A stretch of 64,000 bases of DNA from Acephala macrosclerotiorum (GCA_014904845.1 MU119256.1:124001-188000), one strand, 5' to 3'. Positions 1 to 12,770 are shown, numbered from the stretch's first letter. A program made the numbers and translations. The notes: generated from the sequence alone by a model not told the origin.

Positions 1-188
1 TGAATAATCTCTTTGTAGAGACCACTGGGCTTGGAGCGCGCATTCTCAATCTCGTGTGGGTTGCTAGAAGAAGTACGGACGTTGATACCGATAGCATTGC
101 GGAAGGTGACGAGGTTGGAGTTGATCGAATGCTGGGCGTCGTCGGATGGGCCGTCGAGCAGCAGAGGGGTGCGCTCTTCGTTCGACAT
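1..188 (-). CDS. 5' end of a SLATT-like small membrane protein gene (partial)
   Basis: The minus strand is open from an ATG at 188 to the window edge, giving 62 residues beginning MSNEERTPLLLDG and ending near GLYKEII. The acidic 'ERTPLL' start, a short 'FRNAIGIN' segment and a 'GLYKEI' motif resemble the N-terminus of fungal SMODS/SLOG-associating 2TM effector (SLATT) proteins. In those proteins two membrane helices and a cytosolic tail follow; that part lies outside the window. Bacterial SLATT proteins are proposed pore-forming effectors, while the fungal role is unknown. The gene is divergent from the acid phosphatase at 763. The family call rests on memory of the N-terminal pattern only. 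Confidence 0.45.
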   Translation of the reverse strand, partial: MSNEERTPLLLDGPSDDAQHSINSNLVTFRNAIGINVRTSSSNPHEIENARSKPSGLYKEII

Positions 189-762
189 GGCGGTTAATAA
201 TAATAGAAGGGAGCTGAGGTTAGGAGGAAACGGGATGAATAGGAATAAAGAAAGGTACATAGGATGAAACTGAGGTCTACCTCTCTGTCAAGGCTGCCAA
301 CTCAGCCGTCAGCTGCGACTTCCGCAAGCGTTTGTTTCGTGCAGGTGCCTTGGCAGGAGACTGATGAGGCTCAACATTCCAAATGGCAGACACACCTTCT
401 CAGTCACCGCACGCTTGTGAGGACCTGCCAGTGTATTGATCGTCAAGCAGGTGCGTATCTTCGTCCAGAAATGCTCTTCAGATGTCATTGTACGCCATGC
501 CCACTTTAGACTAGGGCGTCCCTGGGCTAGTCTCGGCAGTTGATTGGTGGCTTGAGCCACACCCATTTCATCTCGGCTCTGATTGGTAGTACAGGATCGC
601 CAGATGACCAGGCCCAAAGATTGTATATCTTGAGACCTGACGCAGCAAGATCAGTTGCCAAGATGTCGAGATCCATATAAGGGGCAAGTGTTCGCTTGAC
701 CAGAGACTTGAGGAGTTTTCTTGTTTTGTTCGTCACGATCTCACCCTCGCTCAAGAATCAAG
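189..762. other. divergent intergenic region
   Basis: This region separates two divergently transcribed genes. Short ORFs on both strands show no recognisable protein character. The only motif supported is a TATA-like element at 676-681. Confidence 0.6.
676..681 (+). promoter_or_regulatory. TATA-like box of the acid phosphatase gene
   Basis: TATAAG lies 82 bases upstream of the ATG at 763, a plausible TATA position for a fungal gene. No other core element is evident. Confidence 0.4.
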
Positions 763-1902
763 ATGCATTTCTCCACGATACTCGCAGCCGTACTTGGCGC
801 CACGACAGCATATGGGCAAACACAATATACCTCGACAGGCACGGCTGCTGTCGCTGCAGCCGCTGCAACAGCAAAGACCTTGAGTCCAGTGAGCTCGATT
901 AGAGGAAAGCAATTCGACAGATTCGTCAACATCTGGCTCGAAAACACAGATTTCGACTTGGCAGCCGGCGACCCCTCATTACAATGGGTAGCAAGTCAAG
1001 GCATCACTCTCACTAACTACAACGCAATCACGCATCCCAGTCAACCGAACTATGTTGCGTCTGTGGGAGGAGACACTCATTGGGTGTGGGAGGACTGGTC
1101 ATTCAGGATCGGGTCGGATGTCAAGACTATCGTGGATTTGTTGGAGGATGCGGGTGTGAGTTGGAGTCTATACCAAGAAGATATGCCGTATTCTGGTTTT
1201 GAGGGGAATTGGATTAATCAACAGAATGGGGCGAATGATTATGTTCGAAAACATAAGTGAGTCACTGAATCACGTGCTGCTGTTTTCCGGGTTGAGATCT
1301 GACGGGTTCAGTCCTTTGATGAGCTACGACTCGGTCACCTCGAATGAGGATCGCTTGGCGAAGAGCAAGAATTTCACAATGTTTTACAAGGATTTAGAGG
1401 CAGCAACGTTACCTCAGTGGATGTTCATCACTCCAAACATGAGTAAGTTTCCCCACATTGTCCTCTCGAGTCCTGATATCTGACCTCTTCACAGCCAACG
1501 ATGGTCACGACACCTCCGTTACGGTGGCAGGAGCTTGGGCGAAAGGCTTCCTAGAACCTCTCCTCTCAAATCCAACATTCATGCAAAACACTCTCATCAT
1601 GTTGAGTACGTCTTCTTCCCTCCCTCTCAGCCCTCAGCCTAACAATCACCAGCCTTCGACGAAACAGAATGCTACCTCTGCCGCAACAAAGTCTTCACCG
1701 TCCTCCTCGGAGATGCTATTCCCACATCCCTCCAAGGAACCACCAACGATACGGCATTCAATCATTACAGCATCATGTCAACGGTAGAGAATAATTGGAA
1801 TCTGGGGAATTTGGCGCTGAAAGATGCGAGTGCTCCTGTAATGTTAATACAATAATCCAGTTCCTTCCTTGATGCGCACTTACCTTTCAGACGCCCACCT
1901 GA
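763..1902 (+). CDS. secreted acid phosphatase, phosphoesterase family (PF04185)
   Basis: This five-exon gene encodes 310 residues: 763-1256, 1312-1442, 1495-1605, 1653-1837 and 1891-1902. All four introns have GT-AG ends and keep frame. The protein starts with a signal peptide (MHFSTILAAVLGATTAYG) and an Ala-rich linker. The phosphoesterase-fold body contains the HPSQPNY motif, which carries the likely catalytic Ser/Thr, then WMFITPNM, TNDGHDTSV and a Cys-containing DETECYLC segment. This arrangement matches fungal acid phosphatases and PF04185 phospholipase C-like enzymes, which release phosphate from extracellular esters. The last exon adds only TPT and a stop. A role in phosphate scavenging is inferred from the family. 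Confidence 0.85.
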
Positions 1903-2840
1903 TGCAGCAGGTTGCGATGTTGTGGGGAATCGCAAGTACGTTTGTTACTTTGTTGCTTCCTCTTTGGGAGACTGGGAAATTTTGTTGCTGTTGCACACGG
2001 CAATCATGGAATTTTCCTTCCTGGTTCCAAGTATTATGCATATCGCGCGTCTTTAATCTTCTTTCCCCGTTTGACACGCGTTATTTATGGCAGGTTTTGA
2101 GATGGGACCAAGTATAGATGGCGCGATAGATCATGGCGACTGCGGGGTCATTTTGGAGGACAAGTTGTTCTTCGAAAGGACCGCGCTGGAGCTCAAACGT
2201 GATTCTGATCACTTTGTCTCAACTGATGCGACCCTTTAACTGGGATGAGGTTACTTTATTTGCGGTCCAAATGAGTTCCATCAGCAAGTGCTCAATATGT
2301 TTTCGAGTGCTGCCGTGCAGCCAGCAATATCTACGAAGGAAATAAGAGAATAGGAACTTGGCAGTGACATCTCATCGTCAAAATGAGGCTCACTGTGGTA
2401 TTGGGTTCGAGGCAAAGATCTAAATGTCGATCCTTTATTTGAGCTTTACAAAATGTACAAGATATTTGTACATGTTTGGTATTACGTACAAACTCGTCGC
2501 AATTATATACTCGCTCAAAATGCGCATCGTTCTTGGGTATTCTTACAGCTTCCTGATCTCCTGACCGACACGATGGTTGGAGACCATTTTGTTCACCCTC
2601 CTTCAACATTCCCTGAGTTCCTTGGTCATCCTCTTATGCAAGCGTCGCCGAGACTACCTGGTCACCCAGTCGGTACCGTGATGAGGGTGGATGGTGATCA
2701 CTCACCCTCAAATCTTCGAGCGTACGTGCCGCGATTTCGAGAAGTCTACATCTCGAGTACGGCCGCTGTCGAGAGGCGTTGGTGGAAGAGAGCCTTCTCC
2801 TCGCTGAGTTGTTACAATTTATTTGTACATATCCTCTAGT
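1903..2840. other. convergent intergenic region
   Basis: This region lies between the 3' ends of the acid phosphatase and kinase genes. It has several short ORFs (the longest 2453-2839, plus) without family features. No tRNA or repeat was seen. Confidence 0.5.
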
Positions 2841-5800
2841 TCAGCCCTTCTCGAGATTTTTTAGCTGTCGCAATTTTCGTTTCTGCGACCTGAATAAGCG
2901 GAAGAGGAAGTGTTTCACGCGGGCGCGCTTCGATGTCTTCTTTGGCTTAGCTTTCGAGCCTGGAGTTTTGTCTTGTGCATGCGATGAATTTCTGTTTGCT
3001 CCCTGGTTGACCGGAACATGACTGTCCTGTACATGGGATTCTCCCCCATTCGCTATCCCGTTCACTGGTTCGTTTGATTTCTCGGGTTGGGAGGATTCAG
3101 AAGCGCCAGTGAGGGCGCCGTTGAGAGGTTCACCCTCACCTCCATTTGTATCGGTGCTTGTGCTTGCATTCTCAGCGTCTTCGGTGCCAATTTCGTGAGT
3201 TTTGTCGGTCGCAGGGTTTGGAGGTTTCATATTATCGTCTGTCAATGCATCGTCTCTTGAACTGTAGTCCGTATCGACGGTCGAATCTGGTCGAGCCGAG
3301 CCAGAACTGAGCCCTGAACCAATCTCTGCCTCAGTCGCTCGCTCCTCATATTTCTTCCGTCCTGGGGTGGGCAATGGCATATCCGGAAAGCCACCCAACG
3401 CCAGCCCCGCCATGAAGGACCCACCAAGGTGAGAGAGTGTCACAGGATCTTGCATCATGTGTATGCGCTTTTCGTTCTGGTCTTGCTGGTCCGAAAAATG
3501 ATCGTAAGACGCTCCAAATTCATGTCCGGGCTTTGATACCCCGGTCCCCGATATTCGTTGCTGGTTCTGCTCGAACTGGACCCTTTTGTTCGGTGATTGA
3601 GAACTTGGTTTTCCGGCATATACGAGGCTTGATGGCCTACTTGGCGTACTATCTGTCTCGTAATTTGGACGTGGCCCACGAAACGCAGAGGTCAAAGCTG
3701 TTCTCTCCTCTAGGACTGTGTCCATCCTTTCTGGCGACTTTCCCTTCAGGCTAGATTGTCGTCTTTCGGGAGAAACGGAACGCATGATGGGACTTCCCTT
3801 GAAGCTAGATTGTAATCCCTCAGGCGAAATGGACCGCATTATGGGGTCGTGCCCGTTTAAAACATCTGAATAATCTCCAGAAAGCGACGGGGATTCGGGT
3901 GGCTGACTAGATGAAAGGTCGCTTTCCAGCAGACCTGTATGTCCGGGGAGAATATGTCGTTGTATTTTGTCCTCCCTTTCCTGGGAGATATGGAGAGCCG
4001 ATTCTGTTAGCTCAGACAGAGCTGTTCCAGTTCGTTCCGGAATCTTTTTCTTCCGCTTCGTGTAATAGTCTGGATCACTCGTACAGTCTTTGTAAAACTG
4101 CTCGAACTTTCCGACAATCTCCTCGCATTTAGTCCTATTTTCAGGGCTCACGCGAAGAAGCCTATCCTTGATAAATGTGAGGAGATCTACCATAAAATCA
4201 GAGCAGTTGTTCTGTGAGTACAATTCTTGGAACTTCTGGAATCAAGTCAGCTTGGCATACGCCTTTGACTTGCCAAGCGATACCCGTGTCACGTGGAAGA
4301 CTGGCGATTGACTCACATTGGCGACGGACAGCTTGGCCCTTGCACCTAATCGTGTCCCTCCATCCTTCTCCTTAATCGTTACAAAACTAAAGAATGTGTC
4401 CTCCCGGAACTCCGTGCTGTCATCACGTGCTCGCTCCTGGGAGAACTTCTCAACTCCATCTCCTCCAAGAAGATACCAAGTGACGAATTCGAGTAGCACA
4501 CAACCCAGACTCCAGATATCAAAAGCCTGAGAGACCATCATAGCAACATCGAATTCTGGTGGCCGGTATGTTGGGGACAGCGCTACTCTTTCAAAGCGAG
4601 ATTTTGAGAGTGTTCCATGAAAGCGCGTCAAGCCAAAATCAGAAATCTTCAGCACCCCGAAACTGTCCTGATCTGTGCCCTCATATGACTTAAACCAGAG
4701 AATATTCTCCGGCTTGAGGTCGCCGTGCCTCCCGTGTGATTGACGAGCTGAGTCTTGAGGTAGATCATCTGGAATGGGCATATCTGCCGTATGAATCATT
4801 TGTAGTCCTTGAGCGATCCCTAAGCACTGCTTAGAAAACCACATAGCTAGCCGATGGTCTCGAATGGGATTAGACGGGTGAGGGTGCAGGTCTTTCCAAA
4901 AAGCCATTAGATTACCATTCGCCCAGGGAAATAGAAGATAGAATTGTTCGCGCCACGAAAAAGTTACGAGAAGCTTGATGAGGTGGACGTGATCATTCGC
5001 GCTGAACCGCTTTAAGTTGGAGACCTCGAGATCAAAAGCCTCTCGGCTGCTGAGACGAAGACGTTTTACAGCATAGGAAGGATTCTCGTGTTTCTGAGCC
5101 TGATTTGCAAAGTTAGCTAGGCTCTGAGCCCAATCAATAGCGCGAAGAAGTCAGGAGGGTCCGTACCGTATCTTCGCAACAGTTGTGATGAGCGGGGTGT
5201 ATCTTCACTCTCCAAACATCACCGAAGCCACCTTCAGAGTGGCCAGCGTCCCGTTTCACTTCGTCGTCTTCTATGAAAGGGAGGACAATATCGCTGGCCA
5301 AAGGATAGTGCAGAACTCTAGGACTCGATTCCGTGAGCAGCTCAAAGTAGGGAGCTAAAAGTTGCCATTGGTTGCGATCGAAGGACTCGTGGACATTTAT
5401 TTTCCATTTGCTGCTGAGAAACTGGATGGGCTCAAGTTTACCGCTCTTGCGCCGTCGATGCAACTGAGGCCGTCCTTGATGTCCTTCATCCAAGAGTATG
5501 AAGGGTAGATCACTGTCATAGATGCCATCCCGGATGAAGTCTACAATATCCTCGCATTGCTCCATTAATGCCAAGATTGCAAAGATCCTTCTCCTCGTAG
5601 TACCTTTGCCTTGCACCTTTGTTACTTGCCAAATGTTGTCAGCAAAGTGTTCCAATTGGGCGGGCAGCCCAAGTTTGAGGTTGCTAAGCTCTTCTTTAAC
5701 ACGTTCCTTCGTGACAATATTGTCGAGAGCATCGTTTGGTAGAAACTTCCGGTTGTCTCTTGTCCGCGATTCTAGGGACGCAGCGCGAATAGATTCTCCC

Positions 5801-6327
5801 AAGGCTTTCCCACTCGTATAGTCCCGCCTCGCTTTGTCGACTATATCCTGCGGAGTAGCATCGCCTTGGCTGGACAAGTCGACCTCACACGTTGCTGGCC
5901 TCGCCCAATTATCTACCAGGCCAGCTCCTGAGAAGGCGACCAATTCGTCTACCGATGCTTGAGAATCTCTGTTGGATTTTGTATGGCCTGATGTCCGTGT
6001 GTCTGCTAGATATCTAGCATTGCCAAGGTCATTGACAACGCTGCTGTGCGATGCCGCAGAACTGTGAGGCTTTGGTGGATCCAAAAGGTCTGGTCCAGAT
6101 CCTGGAACATCCAATTGTACCGCATGATCCCAAGATACAGGGCCTAATCGTGGTCGAGCCTCAGCAATCTGAACCAGTTAGCTATTGAATTGTGGCTCCT
6201 GTACAGCGACGTAAGCTTGTATTGTGCAACTTACCCCTTGGTATCCCGATTGGTCATTCTGCGCAGCAGAATTAATCGGGCTGTCGGGAACAGACCCACG
6301 CCTCTGATCCTCATCGCTTTCTGTCAT
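2841..6327 (-). CDS. large fungal protein kinase, 'GRHGD' class, with unknown N-terminal domain
   Basis: Four exons (6327-6235, 6168-5167, 5099-4317, 4235-2841) encode 1090 residues. Residues 1 to about 330 form an N-terminal region without a named domain. It contains a conserved-looking block (IFAILALMEQCEDIVDFI, then KINVHESFDRNQW) that recurs in the kinase at 10695. The kinase domain follows: a glycine-containing 'GGFGDVW' loop, catalytic Lys in SYAVKRL, a catalytic loop of GRHGDLKPENILWF (HGD replacing HRD), an intact DFG (ISDFGLTRF), an APE-like RPPEFD, and DIWSLGCVLLE. The C-terminal 460 residues are low complexity and Ser/Pro rich, ending in a strongly basic tail (KKTSKRARVKH). Substrate unknown. 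The ATG at 6327 is chosen because it opens exon 1 in frame. Related kinases are common in filamentous fungi. Confidence 0.8.
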
Positions 6328-7280
6328 TGATCAGGAGATGTGACATCTAAGGTCCAGATATAATAATGAGAAGGCTGGTAAATCGGTACTTACATTTAAT
6401 TAATTTAGTGGTAGGGCAGAGGGGTTAACCTCACTTCCCAAAGCCTTGCGGCTCTGTTCATGACCAGGCGCAGACTCAGCCAAGTGGCCATGATAAGCAG
6501 GGCGCGACGACAGCCAATGGCAGCAGATAGTTCTCTCAGACAGTGCGCTATTCAAGCCACCAACAGCCACCAAATGCCTTGATGGTGGTTCAGCTCGGCC
6601 ACCTTACATCTTCGGGCTACTTATTGTGGAAAGTGGTCCGGACCGGCCTCCACAAAGGCACGGGATGAAAGCCTCGAGGCACGCATCGTACCACAAGCTG
6701 CCCAAGAAATATATCGAATAATAGAGTGATCTAGCAGATGCTGGCGACCAGGCATTCAAATTATTGCGTGAAGCTAAGATCCAGAAAAAGCAGACTCTCG
6801 GGTGACATGTTTGTCCCGCAGAGCGGAATGAGTGAGTCAGGAGAGCCTGCACAGCCCCAGCGCCACACCTCGACATTTTGCCACTCTTTCATGCAGACGC
6901 CACATGCCTCGTGGTTGTCGGTGACGCTGCCTTTCGAAAGACGGTGATCCAGCCACAGCCAGATGTACGTTCTTGCCCTTGGTAATAAGGCCTCGAGATA
7001 ATGTCAAGGCAGAATATGATGTTAGCGGGTATACTCTGTCCAATAGCATAGGACACAGCTGGTGGAGCTGCTTCTCGAATCAGCCTAGGGGCTCGACGTG
7101 GTGTCTTTCTTTGTGACTCCTTGTCTGCCTTCGTGTCAGTCTGTTCCCTTTGCATATATCAATTGCAATACATCAGCTTCAACTCCATGCTTATTTAATT
7201 AAGCCTCATATCTGTAATACATTGTTGGCATACCTTAGCACTACACTAGAACCTTGTTTTTGACACAGCTTTCACATATC
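6328..7280. other. intergenic region upstream of kinase gene
   Basis: This divergent upstream region holds short overlapping ORFs on both strands and no recognisable domain. It includes a TTAATTAA-type AT-rich patch near 6395-6412. Nothing more can be supported. Confidence 0.5.
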
Positions 7281-7677
7281 ATGGACCCTGATAGATTTGC
7301 CGAAGACAACCACACGATGACAAGAACTGAATTGCATACGAGGTATGCTTCTCCGCAAAGGCTTTCCCGCGAGCTTAGAGAGCTTCTTGGAGATAGCGAG
7401 TTTGAAGTGGAGGTAAGAAAGAAAGTCAGCAGAATCTCTTCTAGCGATTGACTAACCATTTTTTTTAGATGCGGCACAACGTCTACAACATCGTGTCCGC
7501 GAAGCCATTGAACCTCGTATGTGTTCCTTCAACCAGAGAAATAGATGGTGCAAGAAAACATAATACTGATCATGGTTTCACAAACTACAGGAGACACTGC
7601 TCAACAAGTGCCAACAACGCCATCGAATGAACTCGACGAAGGGGGAAATACGAAGAGGCTCAGATTCTCTATTCTAG
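7281..7677 (+). CDS. small spliced ORF resembling a truncated kinase-associated N-terminal module
   Basis: Three putative exons (7281-7412, 7469-7516, 7591-7677) give 88 residues. Intron 1 is convincing: GTAAGA donor, CTAAC branch site and a T-rich acceptor. Intron 2 (GTATGT...ACAG) is plausible. The join at intron 1 reads DSEFEVE-MRHNVYNIVSA. A 'VEMRHNVY.I' pattern occurs, as I recall it, in N-terminal regions of some large fungal multidomain proteins including kinases. The product is far too short for such a protein, and the third exon is not family-like. It is best seen as a relic or a very small derivative, lying between two kinase genes. A different frame of exons 2 and 3 also looks protein-like but cannot be joined by consensus splicing. 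Confidence 0.35.
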
Positions 7678-10600
7678 TTGCACATCAAAGTATAGTTGGT
7701 ACTGGAAAAATCGGGTAATAAGCCAGCGTCAAGCGCTTTTAACGGGAGGCTCCTATAGCTTTGGAAACTACAGTTGAATTAAGATGGTACAAAATAGCTT
7801 TGACAGAAGTGAGCCGAGGAAAGGATGTTTGCTGAAATCCGTGTTGAATAGCAAAGCCGCTACCAAGCAACGCCTCATAGTCTCGTGAGCCTGGGTGTGA
7901 GTTTGGTTTTGCCCAAGCCTGAGTCCTGATACCAAACACGCGGAGGCTCCTTCGAGACGTTAGTCGTGTTCATTTCCAAAGACCCTCGTTTCTGTGTCAA
8001 GTCGTCCTTGCATTATATATCCAATTGTTCCACTCCCGCTCCCAACCTAGCTACCATATCTCGGGTCTCTGTGAGTAGTCAGTGCCAGAATTGGATCAAG
8101 AGCTTCAAAAATTGAACCTTCTTGCCCATGATCATCCGCATCGCTGTGGTCGGTTTTTCCTCGTACCTGAAGACATTGTCCAAGTCATTGTCGTTTATAC
8201 TTGCATTATCGCCAGCCCAATCCACACTTGATTGTAAATACAGCCCTCGAACTGAGATGTAGTCACAGTTGAGATCCTTTCGTATCGTGTTCGTGGTGTT
8301 CTCGAAGTTGTCACTAAGTTCTGTGCCTGTAGGAGGCTGAGACACTGCCGAGCCGCCGTTCGTGCATTTCTACAGGCATTCTACTAGCTCCGCACACCGA
8401 GTGGCCCTCTGTAAATTCGGGCGCAGCAAGTGGCTTAAGGCGTTCTCGAAGTACTGAAAATCCGAAAAGAAAACTGACAGCCAGGATAAGCTTAGCATAT
8501 GATTATTAATCTTGAATATACTCGTTTTCCAATTTCCCGGCCAAAAGAAAAACTCCTCTGCATCATCACCCAAGCTTGAAAGTCTTGTGGAGTATCAAGG
8601 TTGTAATGTGGCGATACTCTTTTGGAGGAGATGCTCCGGGTACAATAGAGCACCCGGCTGGCTCCAGGAGTCTCCCCAGATGTGTGTCTCACGACGGCAC
8701 TTTGACTGCTCTACGTATAGACAGTAGTACCGGCACTCCATTTGCAATACAGCGCCCTCTTGTCTGCTGTCAAACGCCATCCAATTGAATGCAGCTTTCG
8801 TTGGCTGTCGATCTCGTCACACTACGGAGTACTCAGCCACTCCTGCGTGTTAGAGATGGTGGCAAGCGAAACCCCCCGCCCATAGCAGAGCTTTCGAGCA
8901 ATAAAATCATTTCTTTCTTGCGAATAAATTTCTTCAAATTGTTCCTCACCGTTGCAAACGAGGCTGATTAAATTTATGACCGGGAAACGAGCTCAAATTA
9001 AGCGAGATAATTTTTGCGATTAAATCAATTATTTCTCAATAAGTTGTTGATAAAACCGGATATAAGTTTGTATTTAAAGTCTTCTGAATATAAACTAGAA
9101 TTGTCTGCCTTTTGAGAGTATTCGAGTCGATAGTTTTGATATTATGTTACAAAATGTCGCAAAATCGAAAATTCGCGTTTCCCGGTCAAAAATTTATTTA
9201 GCCTCGAAATTCAGACGTCATTTCGGTACTTCGATTGAAACTTTCACCTAGGAAGTTTGCCTGCCGACTCATTTAATTCACGATGCCGATTCTTGTCGTC
9301 CGAGCCACATCACCGAGCAGAATGCCCTGGAGAAGTTCTTCATGGAGCTTTTTGGGTGGGAAAATCGGAAGTCCTAGTAAGGGGCTCTTGATAATCCTCA
9401 AGTAAGCACATTGTATATTGACTATGTCAAATGTGGAAGCCTGGTAGATACTGGTGCACGCTTCCCTGACGTATGACCCAGGTCAGTCGAGTATTCTCCC
9501 CCCAAAACCTGACATTTGTTGACACGTGCACATCAAGTCCGAACTCGAGAAGCTCCAACAAACGGTCCGAGTTAAGCACTACAATCAGGTATGAAGGGAT
9601 TCGAAACGTGATTCGCACACTTTCTTAAAGGCTGTGCGAGGATAGTCTGTTTACTGTCACAATTACTCAGTGGAGTATCAGTTCATTTCAAGGGAGATGC
9701 AAGAGGGTGAAGATAGCTAGAAACTAGGAGGACAAGGTCTAGGAGGACAAGGTCTCGGATTGCCCGCAGAAGATGCTTGCTGTACCTGTGACAGAAAAAA
9801 ATGCGACATCATGATCACACGTTAAAGCTTAGTCTATGCCTCTCGGCAAGAGATTGGCCAACTACGCTGTTGATCCTGCGCATCTTTTGTGTAGTCCACG
9901 AGTGGTTTATCTGCTATCAATATGTCCGCTCATGATCAGTCATTGATATACTTTTAAGTTTCGAATTCGAGGCTCACTATTCTCAATTTACTTTATTCAA
10001 TCATCTTCTTACCAACTGCCTTCTTTGGTATCCCGCGTCGAGTGGCGTGGTGTTTCGACCAGGTCGGGAAGTCGTACGTATTTTGGGCTGTGTTAACGAA
10101 CAAATTATTCACACCGACTACAGAAAAGGTGAGCCGTACGAACACTAAAACTGCGGCTCTTGTCTGCCTGTTGAGGTGCTACGCAGGGCCAAACCCTCCA
10201 GTGTCGCACAGCAGGACTACTATGCGGCACGAATGCAGAATGATTGCAAAAGTCCCAGCCTTATTGCAGCGGTCAGCGCATTTATGAACCCCTGTCCTGC
10301 AGCCTATCTCGTCTTGTACCAATCACAGGAAATGACATTACACCATCGCCACAATTAAATCAACATCTTCTGAAATATCAGTCAAATTAAGCGTCGTCGT
10401 GAGCCTGGATGGGGCGGACGCAAGGTGTTTCCACCGTCCAATAAGTCTTTGCGACAGCCTAAGAGGAACTTGCTCATTGCTTTACAACGCGCAGGTATTA
10501 GTAACACATTTTTTCGCAAGTCTTGATAAGTTTTCCATTAATACTAAATTAATTCGGCTTGCCTCCAAGCAACTTCTCTTTAAGTGCTGCCTGCATCCTA

Positions 10601-10694
10601 GGTACACGTCTGTTTGTTTGCCTTCTCCACCTCTTTCGATTGCAAATTTTATCTGCATACCTTAAACGCAGCATCAAACATCAAAGTCAAGGGT
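7678..10694. other. 3-kb gene-poor, partly AT-rich region
   Basis: No ORF here shows family features. The stretch around 8880-9240 is strikingly AT-rich, as expected of old repeat or RIP-affected DNA, but no transposon ends or transposase/RT motifs were found. A short tandem duplication lies at 9724-9753. Confidence 0.5.
9724..9753. repeat. tandem duplication of a 15-bp unit
   Basis: The 15-mer CTAGGAGGACAAGGT occurs twice head to tail (9724-9738, 9739-9753), followed by a partial third match. Confidence 0.8.
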
Positions 10695-12770
10695 ATGGAT
10701 AGGCCTCCAGTGGGCGAAATTGCTCCTCCCAGTCCGAATCCAGAGGTCTGTATCGAAGGAATTCCTTACCGAAGCTCTACATTTCCACTAGTAACCACAG
10801 TGACCGGCGATGACTTGCAAGAGATCGATCGAGAGGTCCATGACGAAACTCCGCTCGATGATCTGCTTCGAAAATTCCCGGTAGAGGGCGAAAAGGGCCC
10901 CTTCTGGCCTCTTAAGCGCCTGCTCCGCATCATGTCAAGGAAACGAGTTCTTGCCGAGCTGCAGACATACGACACACTGCAAGATACTTGCAAATATCTC
11001 AACATCATCCGTCCAGAAGATCGTCAATTCTCAGAACCAAATACAGCGACATATCTCAGAACGTTTGCTCTTTTGCTCTTATTTGACCGAGGAAAAGAGA
11101 TTGTGAAGTTCATCGACGAAGATGTTTCGGATCAGAATCTACCTATACATTTTATAGTCAAAGGACGAAGACAACTGAAAGTTTTTCGCAGGGATATGCC
11201 AGATAAACCCCTCACGTGCTTTCAGGAATGGAAGATACACGACATAGAGGGTTTTGAGAGCAGACAGTGGCAGCTTCTTCCTCAATGCTTTGAGCTCGAA
11301 GGGGGAAAGGTCGCAAAACATTACGTCTTAGATAAGAAGACGATATTGCCATTGCGCAAGAAGCAGGAAGGGTCGCGTCCTTCCGGACAGCCATCGGGAC
11401 GGGGCGGCGGCTTCGGATATGTGTCCACTGTTGAGATCGAACCTTCTAGTCACGATTTCAGTGACCTCCTTCGAAAGGTAAGTCCCTTCACTGGGTGTTA
11501 AAACTCATGATTATTGAATCTAATCCCGCCCCTCAGCTCAGCTTGAAAGATGACGTCTTTGCCTTGAAGGTACTTTATGACAGAATCGACAACGAGAATA
11601 AATTTAGAAACGAGATGGAGCAGCTAAGACGATTCAACGGTTCGGCGCATCCGCATCTGGTGACTCTGCTGTCCACATTTACAATCTCGGGAAGATACCA
11701 TTTCATTTTTCCGTATGCGGAAAGCAATCTTGAGGATTACTGGGAGCTTATTGAACCGAACCCGAAGATGGACCTCGCCATGGTTAGATGGGTGTCTAGA
11801 CAAATTCTGGGAATTGTGGGCGCAGTTGCTGTCATTCATGACCCAAAGCATCTGCCGGATCTAACCGTGGATTCGAAGAGGTACGGTAGACACGGCGACA
11901 TCAAACCGGATAATATCCTTTGGTTCCGTTCTTCTAATGACGACAAAGGAGTTCTTGTTCTAACCGACATGGGCCTATCAGACATCCATCGCGAGCAAAG
12001 CAAGTCAGGCATTCCACGATACAATATTCCCAAGGTTCCTGGGTATCAACCCCCCGAATGTGATGTCAGTGGAAGCAAGATTTCTCGAGCCTATGATATA
12101 TGGACTCTCGGCTGCCTCTTTCTTGAACTAATTACTTGGCTGCTTGGCGGCTGGAAGCTCTTGGACCAATTTCAAGAGGCGCGAAAATCCGTTTATCACA
12201 TCACTGGTGCGGTAAAGCATTATTTTTTCACCTTGAAGACAATCGAGGGACAAAGGGACAAGTACGCTGCACAAGTCAAGCCCGAAGTAACAAGAGTGAG
12301 TCAAAGACAAAAACGGTTCCAAGATACCGTGGGTGGTCATAAAGATACTGATAGGCTTGTAGTGGTTTCGTCAACTGCACAATAACAAAAAATGCCCTCA
12401 ATTCATTCACGATGCTCTCGATATCATTGAAAGAGAGATGCTGATTGTTTTATATGATGGCCGAAACAGGGCTTTGGCTGAGGACTTGCTCAAGAAGTTC
12501 GAGCGTATTCACAAGAAGTGTATGAATAACAACGATCCGGATTATTGCCTGAAGGGTATTCCTGTCCGGCGTCCTGAAAGAGAGGGAACCGTGGTCGAAG
12601 TTGAGCTTAACACCGATGCCGAAGAGGCAGTACTCGAATACAAAACGGCACTGCCGATTCACAAGAAGACCGATGGGGAGATGAAGAAGTCACCGTTGCC
12701 GAAGGATTTGGAAGAAATGGAGAAGGTGCATGATGATAAACAAGGACAAAGGGAAAAGGGGGCGGGGTAA
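10695..12770 (+). CDS. fungal protein kinase, paralogue of the 2841-6327 gene, with DMG in place of DFG
   Basis: Three exons (10695-11477, 11537-12295, 12363-12770) encode 649 residues. The N-terminal part parallels the other kinase (RTFALLLLFDRGKEIVKFI, then KIHDIEGFESRQW and LEGGKVAKHYV). The kinase domain has a GGGFGYVSTVEIE glycine loop, Lys in VFALKVL, the catalytic loop GRHGDIKPDNILWF, LTDMGLSD where DFG is expected, YQPPECD and DIWTLGCLFLE. Catalytic Asp and Lys are kept. Phe to Met in the DFG triplet is unusual but not clearly inactivating. The C-terminus is a short charged tail, much shorter than the paralogue's Ser/Pro-rich extension. The first in-frame ATG after an upstream open stretch is 10695. 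Function unknown. Confidence 0.8.

Noticed and set aside
8079..8971. Several short ORFs between the kinase genes
   Set aside because: No family resemblance, no introns and AT-rich surroundings; not annotated.
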